A stretch of DNA of 64,000 bases, from the NCBI GenBank assembly GCA_963680875.1, contig OY804583.1, forward strand, positions 35,391,331 to 35,455,330, in the 5' to 3' direction. Below are positions 23,906 through 36,287 of the stretch, one piece after another. The DNA is from Bathymodiolus brooksi. Taxonomy: Eukaryota; Mollusca; Bivalvia; Mytilida; Modiolidae. The position numbers and the translations under genes were made by a program. The notes under the pieces were generated by a model, which searched no databases, was not told the origin of the DNA, and was given only the letters and a program-made list of their open reading frames with translations. Position 1 is the stretch's first letter. Each line of letters opens with the position of its first letter.

Positions 23906-24031
23906 CTTGAATGGTGCATAAATCTCCTGTCCATTCAGAACCAGATGGACAAGTACAGACAAATGTTCCTGCATCTATATTTGATGAGCATTGTGCACCA
24001 TTCTGGCATGGTGAAGAATCACATGGATTAC
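23906..24031 (-). CDS. Exon: EGF-like domain 3 (unit 2 copy)
   Basis: This 126-nt phase 1-1 exon has acceptor ...tttatttgtag and donor CAAG|GTATGT. It encodes [14 protein letters not shown], then TFVCTC and [11 protein letters not shown]: six EGF cysteines plus a leading Cys, shared across the junction, that closes the preceding MAM domain. The last loop carries an extra residue (SGSEWTG). It is identical to the unit 1 copy at 7,634-7,759. Confidence 0.92.
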
Positions 24032-24205
24032 CTACAAATAAACATACAAGTTTAACGTTATTGTTGATGGCTTCGTAATTCTCAAGATTTTATATCTAAA
24101 CATGTACGTTATTATTGACAAAAGGTAATATTGATAATATTGTTAAACTTTCAGTTCATCTTTACTTCCAGTTGTTTGTAGGAAGGCTCAAGTCTAATTT
24201 ACATT

Positions 24206-24505
24206 AGGGAACGACCATTTAACTTGAAGGGGGGTTATGGTTTTTTTCTAAAAAAATATTCTGATTCCCAATGTTGCTGAAAAAAATATTCTGATTTTGG
24301 TGGAGGAAAAAAAAAATAATCTGATTCAGAATTTTTGTCATATAACCTAATGTTATATTCTGGAAAAAAATTTCGCGCTTTACATGACAAAAAAAATAAA
24401 TATTCTAACTCTTGTGTTGTCCGAAATTTTTTTTTTGAACGAAACAAAAAACCATAACCACCCCTCCCCCCCCCCCCCCCCTTCAAGTTAAATGGTCGGT
24501 CCCTT
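24206..24505. mobile_element. MITE-P, complete copy (unit 2)
   Basis: Same insertion as 7,934-8,234 with a longer C run near its right end; flanked by the same direct repeats. Confidence 0.72.
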
Positions 24506-24747
24506 ATTATTGACAAAAGGTAATATTGATAATATTGTTAAACTTTCAGTTCGTCTTTACCTCTAGTTGTTTGTAGGGGCTCAAGTCTTATTTACATTAT
24601 TTGTGTTAGTTTGTGTAGAGTAGTGTCTAACACATATTGTGCTATGGTTTTGTTTTGTTGTATTCGTCTTGTGTTTCTCTGGATTGTCCATATTTGATTG
24701 CCCCTTCTGTATTCTCTTTCGGTTTATGTCATTGGTTAAAACTAGTA

Positions 24748-25182
24748 TTAGGTATTTACACAGGCGCATGGGGCATGGATTTCGTTTTCCTCCTCCCCCC
24801 CTTTTCTCTACTACCCCCCCCCTTTTTTCAAAATTTTCATATAAATCATTCCTTTTTCAAAATTTTCATAATCATTCATTTTTTCTTCATTTGACAATAT
24901 CAGAAGATGTCATACATCATGAATAATACGTGTATTCTGTGTCCACAGTTTTTCGTCTTATACTGTATCAGTCGAAAAACTGTGGACACAGAATACACGT
25001 ATTATTCATGATGTATGACGTCTACTGATATTGTCAAATGAAGACAAAACGAATGATTATGAAAATTTTGAAAAAGGAATGATTTATATGAAAATTTTGA
25101 AAAAAGGAGGGGTAGTAGAGAAAAGGGGGGAGGAGGAAACGAAATCCATGCTCCATGCGCCTGTGGGTATTTATATCGGAAT
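24748..25182. repeat. Large foldback (palindrome) element (unit 2)
   Basis: Same palindrome as 8,478-8,912, carried by the segmental duplication. Absent from unit 3, which ends before this point. Confidence 0.85.
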
Positions 25183-26034
25183 GATGCTTATTTAAAAACA
25201 GATGGGGTTTGCCAGCAGGATAGTGTTTTTTACCGGGAATTGCGATTTCATCGAATAACACAACTGATAGCCATGATATAACTGTAATGCTAATAAGTAA
25301 TGGGTGACACTGTCCTGTTGATATAATACGGTTGTTTCCAATCATTTCCATTCCGTCAAAAGTTTCTTATTTTCGTCTGTCAGACCATGTGATTTTGATG
25401 GCATGTTAGGCACTGGGCTTCCAGTGTCAATGTACACAACGAAAACTCTAATCGATATGTGACGTTTCAACGTTCCTCAATTTAACGAATTTTTAACATT
25501 ATCTGTGAAAAACAGATGTCAAATTTAATTGTTTTATTTGTATCAAAGACTTCAATACATAGACAATTACTTCTTTAAAATTAAATTTGATTTCTTCTTT
25601 ATTTACTGCCGTCAGCATCATGAAAGGAAAACGATCTGTCTTGATATATATTTCTTATCAGATAGACAGTGGGGTACCAAACCCCAGCATTTACTATGCC
25701 ATTTTCTTGGCGTCTCTTATTACAATTATTTATAATCTACCGCATCTACGACTATGATATGTTGACGTTGTCACGGTAATAACGTATACACCGGAAGTCG
25801 TCTGCCTAACATTTCAGACGTCAAGACATGAAAAAGATGGAACGTGGTCGGAATTGACATGATACGAAACAACCGTATTGTAATATGTTATATATGCATG
25901 ATATTATGATAAATCATTTAAAAATAGATATAGCTAAAATGTTGTTGAAAGTCATGTTAAACAACTACAGTAGTTCTCCTGTTATGATGCCATCTCTTCT
26001 GCAGTGTTTTTAAAAGAGGGCTGGGCTTCTCTTG

Positions 26035-26470
26035 AAGGGGACAATTTAGTAGTATTTCACTATCTCAGTGAATCAAAAATCCAGTCTGATAGAGATGGCC
26101 TTTGGTTAGGGTGGCCTTATAAGAGGGGGACAATTTAGTAGTACATTTGTAATTTACTCTCTCAGTGAATCAAAAAGCTGGTCTGATAGAGATGGCCTTT
26201 GGTTGGAGTGGCCTTATAAGAGGGGGACAATTTAGTAGTACATTTGTAATTTACTCTCTCAGTGAATCAAAAAGCTGGTCTGATAGAGATGGCCTTTGGT
26301 TGGAGTGGCCTTATAAGAGGGGGACAATTTAGTAGTACATTTGTAATTTACTCTCTCAGTGAATCAAAAATCTGGTCTGATAGAGATGGCCTTTGGTTGG
26401 AGTGGCCTTATAAGAGGGGGACAATTTAATAGTATTTAGCTATCTCAGTGAATCAATAATCTGGTCTGAT
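26035..26470 (+). repeat. 97-bp tandem repeat (unit 2)
   Basis: Same four copies as unit 1. Confidence 0.93.
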
Positions 26471-28956
26471 AGAGATAACCTTTGGTGAGATTGGTCTTAT
26501 AAGAGAGGTTGCCTTTGGTGGGAGTGGCCTTATAAGAGAGGTGGCCTTTGGTGAGAGTGGCCTTATAAGAGAGGTGGCCTTTGATAGGAGTGGCCTTATA
26601 AGAGAGGTTGCATTTGGTCAGAGTGACCTTATAAGAGAGGTTGCCTTTGGTGAGAGTGGCCTTATAAGAGAGGTTACCTTTGGTGAGAGTGGCCTTATAT
26701 TAAAGAGAGATTGCCTTTGGTGAGAATGGCCTTATAAGAGAGGCAGCCTTTGGTGAGAGTGGCCTTATAAGAGAGGTTGCCTTTGGTGAGAGTGGCCTTA
26801 TAAGTGAGGTTGCCTTTTGTGAGAGGTGGCCTTTCGTGGGAGTAGTCTTATAAGAGAGGTGGTCTTTGGTGGGAGTGGTCCTATAAGAGAGGTTGCCTTT
26901 GGTGAGAGTGGCCTTATAAGAGAGGTTGCCTTTGGTGAGAGTGTCCTTATAAAAGAGGTTGCCTTTGGTGGGAGTGGCCTTATAAGAGAGCTTGCCTTTG
27001 GTGAGAGTGCCCTTATAAGAGATGTGGCCTTTATAAGTGAGGTTTTCTTTTGTGAGAGTGGCCATATAAGAGAGGTTGCCTTTGGTGAGAGTGGCCTTAT
27101 AAGAGAGGTGACCTTTGGTGAGAGTGCCCTTATAAGAGAATGTGCCTTTGGTGAGAGTGGCCTTATAAGTGAGGTTGCCTTTTGTGAGAGTGGCCTTATA
27201 AGAGAGGTTGCCTTTGGTGAGAGTGGCCTTATAAGATAGGTTGCCTTTGGTGGGAGTGGCCTTATAAGAGAGCTTGCCTTTGGTGAGAGTGCCCTTATAA
27301 GAGATGTGGCCTTATAAGTGAGGTTTTCGTTTGTGAGAGTGGCCATATAAGAGAGGTTGCCTTTGGTGAGAGTGGCCTTATAAGAGAGGTGACCTTTGGT
27401 GAGAGTGCCCTTATAAGAGAATGTGCCTTTGGTGAGAGTGGCCTTATAAGTGAGGTTGCCTTTTGTGAGAGTGGCCTTATAAGAGAGGTTGCCTTTGGTG
27501 GGAGTGGCCCTATAAGAGAGGTGACCTTTGGTGGGAGTGGTCTTATAAGAGAGGTGGCCTTTGGTGGGAGTGGCCCTATAAGAGAGGTTGCCTTTGGTGA
27601 GAGTGATCATATAAGAGAGGTTGCCTTTGGTGAGAGTGGCCTTATAAGAGAGGCTGCCTTTGATGGAAGTGGACTTATATTAAAGTGAGGTTGCCTTTGG
27701 TGAGAGTGGCCTAAAAAGAGATGTGGCCTTATAAGTGAGGTTGCCTTTTGTGAGAGTGGCCTTATAAGAGAGGTTGCCTTTGGTGAGAGTGGCCTTATAA
27801 GAGATGTTGCCTTTGGTGAGATTGGCCTTATAAGAGAGCTTCCCTTTGGTGAGAGTGGCCTTATAAGTGAAGTTGTCTTTTGTGAGAGTGGCCTTATAAG
27901 AGAGGTTGCCTTTGGTGAGAGTGGCCTTATAAGTGAGGTTGTCTTTTGTGAGAGTGGCCTTATAAGAGAGGTTGCCTTTGGTGAGAGTGGCCTTATAAGA
28001 GATGTTGCCTTTGGTGAGAGTGGCCTTATAAGAGAGGTTGCCTTTGGTGAAAGTGGCCTTATAAGTGAGGTTGCCATTTGTGAGAGTGGCCTTATAAGAG
28101 AGGTTGTTTTTGGTGGAAGTGGTCGTATAAGAGAGGTGGCCTTTGGTGGGAGTGGTCTTATAAGAGAGGTGGCCTTTGGTGGGAGTGGTCCTATAAGAGA
28201 GGTTGCCTTTGGTGAGAGTGATCATATAAGAGAGGTTGCCTTTGGTGAGAGTGGCCTTATAAGAGAGGCTGCCTTTGATGGGAGTGGACTTATATTAAAG
28301 AGAGGTTGCCTTTGGTGAGAGTGGCCTTATATGCCTTTGGTGAGAGTGGCCTAAAAAGATATGTGGCCTTTGGTGAGAGTGGCCTTATAAGAGAGGTTGC
28401 CTTTGGTGAGAGTGGCCTTATAAGAGAGGTTACCTTTGGTGAGAGTGGCCTTATAAATAAGAGATGTTGCCTTTGGTGAGAGTGGCCTTATAAATAAGAG
28501 ATGTTGCCTTTGGTGAGAGTGGCCTTATAAGAGAGGTTGCCTTTGGTGAGAGTGGCCTTATAAGTGAGGTTGCCATTTGTGAGAGTGGCCTTATAAGAGA
28601 GGTGGCCTTTGGTGGAACTGGTCTTATAAGAGAGGTGGCCTTTGGTGGGAGTGGTCTTATAAGAGAGGTGGCCTTTGGTGAGAGTGGTCTTATAAGAGAG
28701 GTGGGCTTTGGTGGGAGTGGTCTTTGGTGAGAGTGGCCTTATAAGAGAGGTTGCCTTTGGTGGGAGTGTTCTAATAAGAGAGGTGGCCTTTGGTGGGAGT
28801 GGTCTTATAAGAGAGGCTACCTTTGGTGGGAGTGGTCTTATAAGAGAGGCTACCTTTGGTGGGAGTGGTCTTATAAGAGAGGTGGCCTTTGCTGGGAGTG
28901 GTCTTATAAGAGAGGTGGCCTTTGCTGGGAGTGGTCTTATAAGAAGGGGACTACTG
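26471..28956 (+). repeat. 33-bp minisatellite (unit 2)
   Basis: Same array, net 1,386 bp (42 monomers) shorter than in unit 1; the 1.56-kb higher-order block is present once. Confidence 0.95.
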
Positions 28957-28983
28957 AATAGCCGAATACCAACGGAAACTTAC

Positions 28984-29062
28984 ATTTGTCCAGGCTAAGT
29001 GATATGGCATCAACAGCTATATCTCCTTTTGTGGTGGGGCCAATGGTTCCTTTGATCTGAAT
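28984..29062 (-). CDS. Exon: MAM domain B, last segment (unit 2 copy)
   Basis: This 79-nt exon lies between ...gactttttag and AAAT|GTAAGT, phases 0 to 1. It encodes IQIKGTIGPTTKGDIAVDAI then SLSLDK. The GDIAVDAIS strand is the MAM end motif (usually GDIAIDDIS). The final MAM cysteine is split across the intron and completed by EGF-3 (T + GT). The 33-bp minisatellite ends only about 30 bp beyond the donor. Confidence 0.9.
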
Positions 29063-29145
29063 CTAAAAAGTCACATTTGTTAAAATATTCTGAAGTCTTT
29101 TGTTTTAATTGTTGTATAATTTTGTTTGAAAAGATAGAAAATTGG

Positions 29146-30372
29146 ATTATCATCGAAATAGAAAATCCCTAAAAATACAAGAAATCCCTAATAATATGAA
29201 AAATCCCCAATAGTATAGGAAATCTCTAATAACATGCAAAATCCCTAATAAAATAGGAAATCCCAAGGAACACAGGAAATCCTTAATAATATAGCAATTC
29301 CCTAATAATATAGGAAATCCATTTATGAAATAAAAAAAAATATAGGCAATCCCAAATAAAACAGAAAATTCATAATAATATAAAAAAAAATCCCTATTAA
29401 AATAGAAAATCCCTAATAATATAATAATATAGAAACTCCCTAATAATATAGGACTCCTTAATAACATGGACATCAACTAAGTCGGTAAACAGGAAGTAGG
29501 AATCTGATGGGTCCAAAAACGCTTCCTACAATATGGTATACCTATATGAAGGTTGTCACCAAATATAAGATTTCTGCCATCAATAGTTGCTGAGAAAAAT
29601 GCGCTGAAAAATATCTTCGACGGACGGAAGGACGGATGGACGGAGGTAAAACAGTATACCCCCTCCGGTGGAGTGGGGGTATAATAAGATAGGAAATCCC
29701 TAATAATATAGAACATCCAAAACAAAATTTAAAAAAATCCCTAATAACAGGAAATACCAAATAAAATATGAAATCTCTAATAACATAGGACATCCCTAAT
29801 GATATATGAAATCCCAAATATTACAGAAAAATCGAATTAACATTGGAAATTCATAATAATGTACGAAATCCATATTAATATAGAAAATCACTAATAATAC
29901 AGGAAATCACTATTGATATAGGAAATCGCTAATGATATAAGAAATTCCTAATAAAATAGAAAATCCTTAATATTAGGAAATCCCAAACAATATGCGAAAT
30001 CCCTGATAATTAATTAATTTAGGGAGTCACTAATAACATAGCGTTTCGTTATTAACATATGAAATCCCTTACAAAAATAGGAAATTCCTAAACATAGAAG
30101 GAATCCATATTAATATAGAAATCTCTTATGACATAGAAAATCCCGATTCATACCGGACATTCCTAATTAGATAGGAAATCCTTATTAATACAGGAAATCC
30201 TTAATAATATAGGAAATCCCTATTAATAGAGGAACTCCCTAATAATATAGGAAATCCCTTTTAATACAGGAAATCCCTAATAATATACAAAATCCTTAAT
30301 AATACAGGAAATCCCTAATAATGTAGAGAGCTCGAGTATGTCTTTAATAATATGGGGAATCGATAATAATAT
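29146..30372 (-). repeat. About 19-bp AT-rich array (unit 2)
   Basis: Same array as unit 1, with the same element inserted at 29,481-29,687. Confidence 0.9.
29481..29687 (+). mobile_element. Short interspersed element with ggggtataataa end (unit 2)
   Basis: Twin of 14,597-14,803. Confidence 0.55.
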
Positions 30373-30555
30373 GGAAAATCACCAAGCACGATGCAATTTA
30401 CCATGCATATGCATCGTCCTAAAGACAGGTTGTGCATCTAATTCCTCCTATATAACTAGATGACGTCCCTTTCAAAAGACATGTCCTATGTCTATAGCAT
30501 AGCTTACTCTATGGGAGCGGTATTTGACAGTAAAAATGACAACAAAACTACCTAC

Positions 30556-30728
30556 CACTGCATCTGAATACTGTGGAATATTAAATCTTGTTGTATGCCA
30601 TTCATCACCTTGACTTCCATCAATAGACATAGTCGGGTTGTAGGTACTACCTCTTTCTCCTGCAGACACAATCAAACTTCCAGGAGATCCTCTCATGTGA
30701 TACGACAGCTCCATACAAAAGAAAGAGG
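30556..30728 (-). CDS. Exon: MAM domain B, third segment (unit 2 copy)
   Basis: This 173-nt exon has acceptor ...ctgttttcag and donor GCAGTG|GTAGGT, phases 1 to 0. It encodes SFFCMELSYHMRGSPGSLIV with the third MAM cysteine and the SYHM-x-G-x-x-G-x-L signature, then GSQGDEWHTTRFNIPQYSDA. The translation is identical to the unit 1 copy at 15,673-15,845. Spliced after MAM-B2 the junction gives YQLP-S-SFFC. Confidence 0.92.
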
Positions 30729-30817
30729 CTGAAAACAGTGATTATTCATGTATCAATAATAGATTATAATTTATTCATCATCTTTAAAGAACTATTTATT
30801 GCTTAACATTATCTTTT

Positions 30818-31218
30818 GCAATATTTCAGCCATATCGTGGCAAAAGTGAGTGAGTGAATGAGTGATTGCTACTCAGCGCCAACTCAGCAATTGCTCAGCT
30901 CTATTATTGTGAGAACAAGTTAATTTTCAATGAGATATTGATGAGGTCCGCTTTGTACCAGACCAACACGTTTAACTTGATTTTAATAGTGATAGCTCAG
31001 TCTGTGGATAGACATGTTGTCCCACTCGGAAACATTATCCTGATTCTGAGGCCACATATCTTTGCTCATTCACCTTAATGCTGAGTGCTTAGCGGAAAGG
31101 CAACCAATACCAATTTTATATTCTTTGGTTTGACCCCACCGTGACTTGAACCCACGATCTACCGCAATCCAGACGAGCACTCTAACCATTACAACACTGA
31201 TGCGGTTATCGTGGCATG
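30818..31218 (-). mobile_element. tRNA-derived SINE (unit 2)
   Basis: Twin of 15,935-16,335. Confidence 0.8.
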
Positions 31219-31758
31219 AAATTTCAATTAAATATATTAAAATTGAATAGGGCAATATCAGTCAATAATATGTAAAGAAACGTGTAAAATAAAAAAATAA
31301 CATGGTTAAATAAAAATTATAAAATAATATCAGTATTAAATAAAGAGTAGAGATATTACACAAAACAATATTCTATGATACAAATGGGGTTCTTTAAATA
31401 AAAATACTAAAATTGGGTTCACTGTGACCTTTGTAAATAAGCCTAGAAGAGTTTGTTGATACCAAAGGGGTAATTAGAATCTGTCTGTCGAAGTAGAACT
31501 TATTATCCTACAATGGTGTGATTTTTGAATATTAATATACATGTAGGTGTAATAGATAAACTGTATTAACATAGGAGTTATAGAAAAATAAACTGTATTG
31601 ATATAGGAGTTATAGATAAACTGTATTGTTATTTAGTTATGGCACCTAATCAAGCTTTCCTGGCACCTAATTCGTGTAGCACGAATGGTAAGGAACGATA
31701 ACAGTAGAAACACAGACGTGATGGTGGACACCTTTGAAAATGAAAAGAAGTTATGTTT

Positions 31759-32144
31759 GTTTCTGCCCTTTCAATAAGAAGATTTAGAAGATACCAAAGG
31801 GAGGTAATCAGAATCCATATATCGAAGACAAAACACTGGCCAAACGGAAAAGTACAAAAGGACAAACAACGATCTACAAAACATACACATAAAACTAAAG
31901 ATCGAGTCACACTAACCCCACTAAAAACTGGGGGTGAATTCAGGTGTTCCAGAAGGGAAAGTGATTCCTGCTCCACTAGTGGCACCCGCAGTGTTAATCT
32001 AGTTACAAACCCGGTGATAAGTCGTGAATGAGGAAAGGACCGGGAAGTGCTTACGACAAGTGGAACATATCCATGGTCGTTTGTAACACAGATATTCCAT
32101 AACGGGCAACCAAGTCATGGTGGCGACGGTAACATTTTCGTTTT
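31759..32144 (+). repeat. Dispersed repeat DR1 (unit 3)
   Basis: Same element as at 265-650, equivalent place in unit 3. Confidence 0.65.
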
Positions 32145-32602
32145 GCGGTTGGGTCATGCCAATTAACCTGTCATTCAACTTTGACGTCCAACTATATGGA
32201 AGACAGTTATATAAATTGACCAATCTGATAACAACTTCTGGCATGTACTCGATTTTGATGCTTATAGATTTACTATGCTCATCGCTGATTGGTCGGTTGA
32301 AACAAATGAACCCTGACATGACCCCATATGAGATGTCTTTATATATTAGGGTACTACCAAATAAAATAAAGTAGGAATGAACTGGATGGCATTAGATGTA
32401 AGACGCTAAAGAAAAGTAACAGATATAAAAAGATGCAAAACAAACGTTTAATTCTAATTAGATTAACTGATTATACTGATTATACTGATTATACTGATTT
32501 CTTAAAGGTTGGTGGTCCCATTTAACAATTAAATAAACATCCACTGTGAAATATTGTTTGCAGTGGTGTTAAACACACATTATTCTAATACAATATACAT
32601 AC

Positions 32603-32735
32603 ATGGCAGTTGGTATAGAGCTGTACTAATAATAGCTTCATCATCAGGTGCACGTGGTGAGGAGGCCTCTGTATATATATAGTATGATCCGGAGGCAGCA
32701 CTGCTAGGTCCTGTAGATGATGATGTTGTTGTTCC
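32603..32735 (-). CDS. Exon: MAM domain B, second segment (unit 3 copy)
   Basis: This 133-nt exon has acceptor ...gtattcatag and donor CCAT|GTATGT, phases 0 to 1. It encodes GTTTSSSTGPSSAASGSYYI then YTEASSPRAPDDEAIIS and TALYQLP, the G-T ... T-G-P ... YxYxE-S core of MAM. The unit 1 and 2 copies have Val where this one has Ala in SPR-x-PDD. Confidence 0.92.
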
Positions 32736-33699
32736 CTATGAATACAAACATATTACGTCTTATATGTAAAGAATGCTGACTGGCTTAACATTTAATGTTC
32801 ACAAGAAAAGTTTGAAGATAAAAAAGGAGTAATCAGAATTCGTTGAAGCTTCAGTGCCGCTAAACACAAATAACACCAACGTGTTCAAAGTGTTGTTAAA
32901 CACATATAACCCTATCGTGTTCAAAGTGTTGCTAAGCACATATGCCAATAACCGTAAATATGCTCAAAGTTAAGCACATACAACCATAGTGTGTTCAAAT
33001 TGTAGTTCAGAAGAATTTGAAGATACGAAAGGGGTCATCAGAATACGTATTTCGAAGAAGAACAGACAAAACAATGGACAAAAGAAAAAGTACAAAAGGA
33101 CAAACAACGATCTACAAACATACACATAAAACTAAAGATCGAGTAACAAGTCTTATAATGAACAACCAAATTGTTTTAATAACGGCCAAGCATTGCAAGA
33201 TGTACGCAATACAGATTCAACATCACGCTATCAAAATGATTTGTAACTGGATCGGAATACATGGAAAATGATCAGTAATTCCCATGTCTTCCCATTCCTA
33301 CATATCCTACTAAATAACATAGATATCCTGCAATATTATTACAGCAGTATGCCTTTTATACGACCACCCTTTCTGGAAAGAAGAAAAGGTTTTATCAGAG
33401 AGGTTGTCTCATTTATGGAGACAGCTGACTGGTCTCTTAATATCACAATACATCTGCAATTGGGTCTGCTATCAGAGGTGGTCTTTGGTGAGAGGGGTCA
33501 TGTAAGGGGGAGACTACTATGTTAATTCAGGGTATACAAATCCATTCACAATATGAATCTTTACAGTGCCGACACACTGAAATATGGATCTATGTCGCTT
33601 AACTCAGACATATTAACCTGATTCCGAACCACTCATTATTTGCTCTCACTTCTTAAAACTGCCTACTGAACAGGGAAACATCAAATACCATTTACATTG

Positions 33700-33758
33700 T
33701 ACTTGGGTTGACCCGATCAGAGCTCAAACTCACGACCTACCACTCAAAGCATGCTAAG
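33700..33758 (-). mobile_element. SINE head fragment (unit 3 only)
   Basis: gggttgacccgatcagagct caaactcacgacc is the tRNA-like head of the SINE family on the minus strand. A part, ctaccactcaaagcatgctaa, is repeated at 34,020-34,040 on the other side of MITE-P. Units 1 and 2 lack both. Confidence 0.65.
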
Positions 33759-34012
33759 GGAATGACCATTTAATTTGAAGGGGGGGGTTATGGTTTTTTT
33801 CTAAAAAAATATTCTTATTCCCAATGTTGCTGAAAAAAATATAATGTGATTCAGAGTTTTTGTCATATAGCCTAATGTTAAATTCTGTAAAAAAATTTCG
33901 CGCTCTGCGCGACAAAAAAACAAATATTCTAACTCTCGTGTTATCCGAAAAAAAAATTCTGAACGAAACAAAAACCATAACCCCCCCCTTCAAGTTAAAT
34001 AGTCGGTCCCTA
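33759..34012. mobile_element. MITE-P, complete copy (unit 3)
   Basis: Inverted ends agggaatgaccatttaattt gaagg and cttcaagttaaatagtcggt ccct. A second right end follows at 34,045-34,080. Units 1 and 2 have only one right end at this place. Confidence 0.72.
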
Positions 34013-34549
34013 ACCATGACCTACCACTCAAAGCATGCTAACCCTCCCCCCCCCCCCTTCAAGTTAAATAGTCGGTCCCTAACCATGACCATTTATACAG
34101 TTCATTGGCTTGTGGGTTACATAAGATAACATCAATAACAATGAACCATATAAGATTGTTATTGATTAATTGAATGATTGAATGAATGATTGGTTGATTA
34201 CTGTTAAATGCCCACTGAAAAGGAAATCAGCTATTTTCGTATTTATATTCTATAACAATAAGTTTGCAAAACAATGTACTAGCAGGTGTCACTAGAACAG
34301 CCATATTGATTGATATTTTGATTTTCCCAAACTAATAGTGGATCGAGTCAGAAATTGTTGCCTTGCCAACAGGAATAGATAAACAGGTAATCATCCTATA
34401 ACTCTTAATTAAGCATCTACAATTAGTTAACATTGGCAGTGGTTAACGTTGTAATATACTCATGTAAGGTAAAGAATGTCAGCTTAAAATATAACGTAGA
34501 AATCCAACAGTACAAATTTAGCGTAGATCAGTCCATTACATCTGTAATG

Positions 34550-35755
34550 TAGAAATTGATCAGAACCAATGTAACATAGAAAATGTCAATTACACAGGTA
34601 GCATTGAAAATGTCCATAAAAATGAAATGTTGAAATTGTTCATTACAAAAGTATCGTAGAAAATGTCCATTACAAATGCAACGCAGAGAATGTCTATTAC
34701 AAATGTAATATAGACAATGTCCATTACAAATGTAACATAGAGAATGTCTATTACAAATGTAATATAGACAATGTCCATTACAAATGTAACGTAGAAAATG
34801 TCCATTACAAATGTAACATAGACAATGTTCATTACAAATGTAACGTAGAGAACGTTTATTACAAATGTAACATAGAAAATGTCCATTACAAATGTAACAT
34901 ATAAAATGTCCATTACAAATGTAACATAGAGAATGTCTATTACAATTGTAACGTAGAAAATGTTCATTACAAATGTAACATAGAGAATATCCATTACAAA
35001 TGTAATGTAGAAAATGTCCATTACAAATGTAAAGTATAAAATGTCCATTACAAATGTAATGTAGAAAATGTCCATTACAAATGTAACATAGAGAATGTCT
35101 ATTACAATTGTAACGTAGAAAATGATCATTACAAATGTAACATATAAAATGTCCATTACAAATGTAACATAGAGAATGTCTATTACAATTGTAACGTAGA
35201 AAATGTTCATTACAAATGTAACATAGAGAATATCCATTACAAATGTGATGTTGAAAATGTCCATTACAAATGTAACGTATAAAATGTCCATTACAAATGT
35301 AACATAGAAAATGTCCATTACAAATGTAATGTAGAAAATGTCCATTACAAATGTAACGTAGAAAATGTCCATTATAAATGTAAGGTAGGGATTGTCCATT
35401 ACAAATATAAGGTAGAAAATGTCCATTACAAATGCAACGTAGAAAATGTCAATTACAAATGTAACATAGAAAATGTTCATTACAAATGTAACATAGAAAA
35501 TATCCATTACAAATGTAATGTAGAAAATGTCCATTACAAATGTAACATAGCAAATGTCCATTACAAATGTAATGTAGAAAATGTCCATTACAAATGTAAC
35601 ATAGAAAATCTCCATTACAAATGTAATATCGAAAATGTCCATTACAAATGTAACGTAGAAAAATGTCCAACACAAATGTAATGTAGAAAATGTCCGTTTT
35701 AAATGTAACATAGAAAATGTCCATTTTAAATGTGATATAGAAAATATTCATGACA
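34550..35755 (-). repeat. 27-bp minisatellite (unit 3)
   Basis: Same monomer but a different order of variants, so this array has been reorganised since it parted from units 1 and 2. The minus strand is open for 373 codons. Confidence 0.95.
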
Positions 35756-35805
35756 AATGCCATCTTAATTGTAAATAAATAGTCATAATATAAAAATAAG
35801 CTTAC

Positions 35806-35909
35806 AGAGTTTCGTGTCCAATCAAAATCATCATCTGCAATGTCGTCAAAGAGGCATCCACCATACACAGTCTCAAAGTCACATGTCATACTCTGTATCG
35901 TTGTTTTAT
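35806..35909 (-). CDS. Exon: MAM domain B, first segment (unit 3 copy)
   Basis: This 104-nt exon has acceptor ...acttttgatag and donor AACTCT|GTAAGC, phases 1 to 0. It encodes KTTIQSMTCDFETVYGGC then LFDDIADDDFDWTRNS: the C-D-F-E ... C ... DDFDW start of a MAM domain. It differs from the unit 1 and 2 copies by Asp to Tyr after ETV, and its donor reads GTAAGC where they have GTAAGT. The 27-bp minisatellite begins about 50 bp past the donor. Confidence 0.92.
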
Positions 35910-36043
35910 CTATCAAAAGTACAATGCATTACGCTGAATAACTTTTAGTGAGTATTATTACAGAAACAGTGAAACCGAATTTAACTTGAATAAACCAAAC
36001 AGTTGTCTATGAGGAACACAAAAGTTGGTTCTGTGCAGACAGG

Positions 36044-36155
36044 TTTCACTGCATATTCATGAAATGTACATATTTCACTGCATATTCATGAAATGTACAT
36101 ATTTCACTGCATATTCATGAAATGTACATATTTCACTGCATATTCATCAAATGTA
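36044..36155 (+). repeat. 29-bp short tandem repeat, expanded (unit 3)
   Basis: Four copies of atttcactgcatattcatg, against two in units 1 and 2. Confidence 0.85.
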
Positions 36156-36287
36156 GAAGTATTTCTTACTATTGACTACCCCTGAATGGGATCTTCCTCA
36201 TAAGTACATGGTAGATCCTATTTTCGTTTGGTAAACGCTATGAGCCTAGTATTCTCTAGACATGGCATTACTTTATGTGTCGTCCAA

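Larger units (their letters stand above)
16612..31494. repeat. Tandem segmental duplication, unit 2
   Basis: This is the second near-identical copy: same exons, same SINE, MITEs and foldback at matching places. It is about 1.7 kb shorter than unit 1 because the 59-bp array lost 354 bp (6 repeats) and the 33-bp array is 1,386 bp shorter (42 repeats). Confidence 0.93.

Noticed and set aside
34590..35711. 373-aa minus-strand frame in unit 3
   Set aside because: Same 27-bp array; length reflects copy number, not selection.
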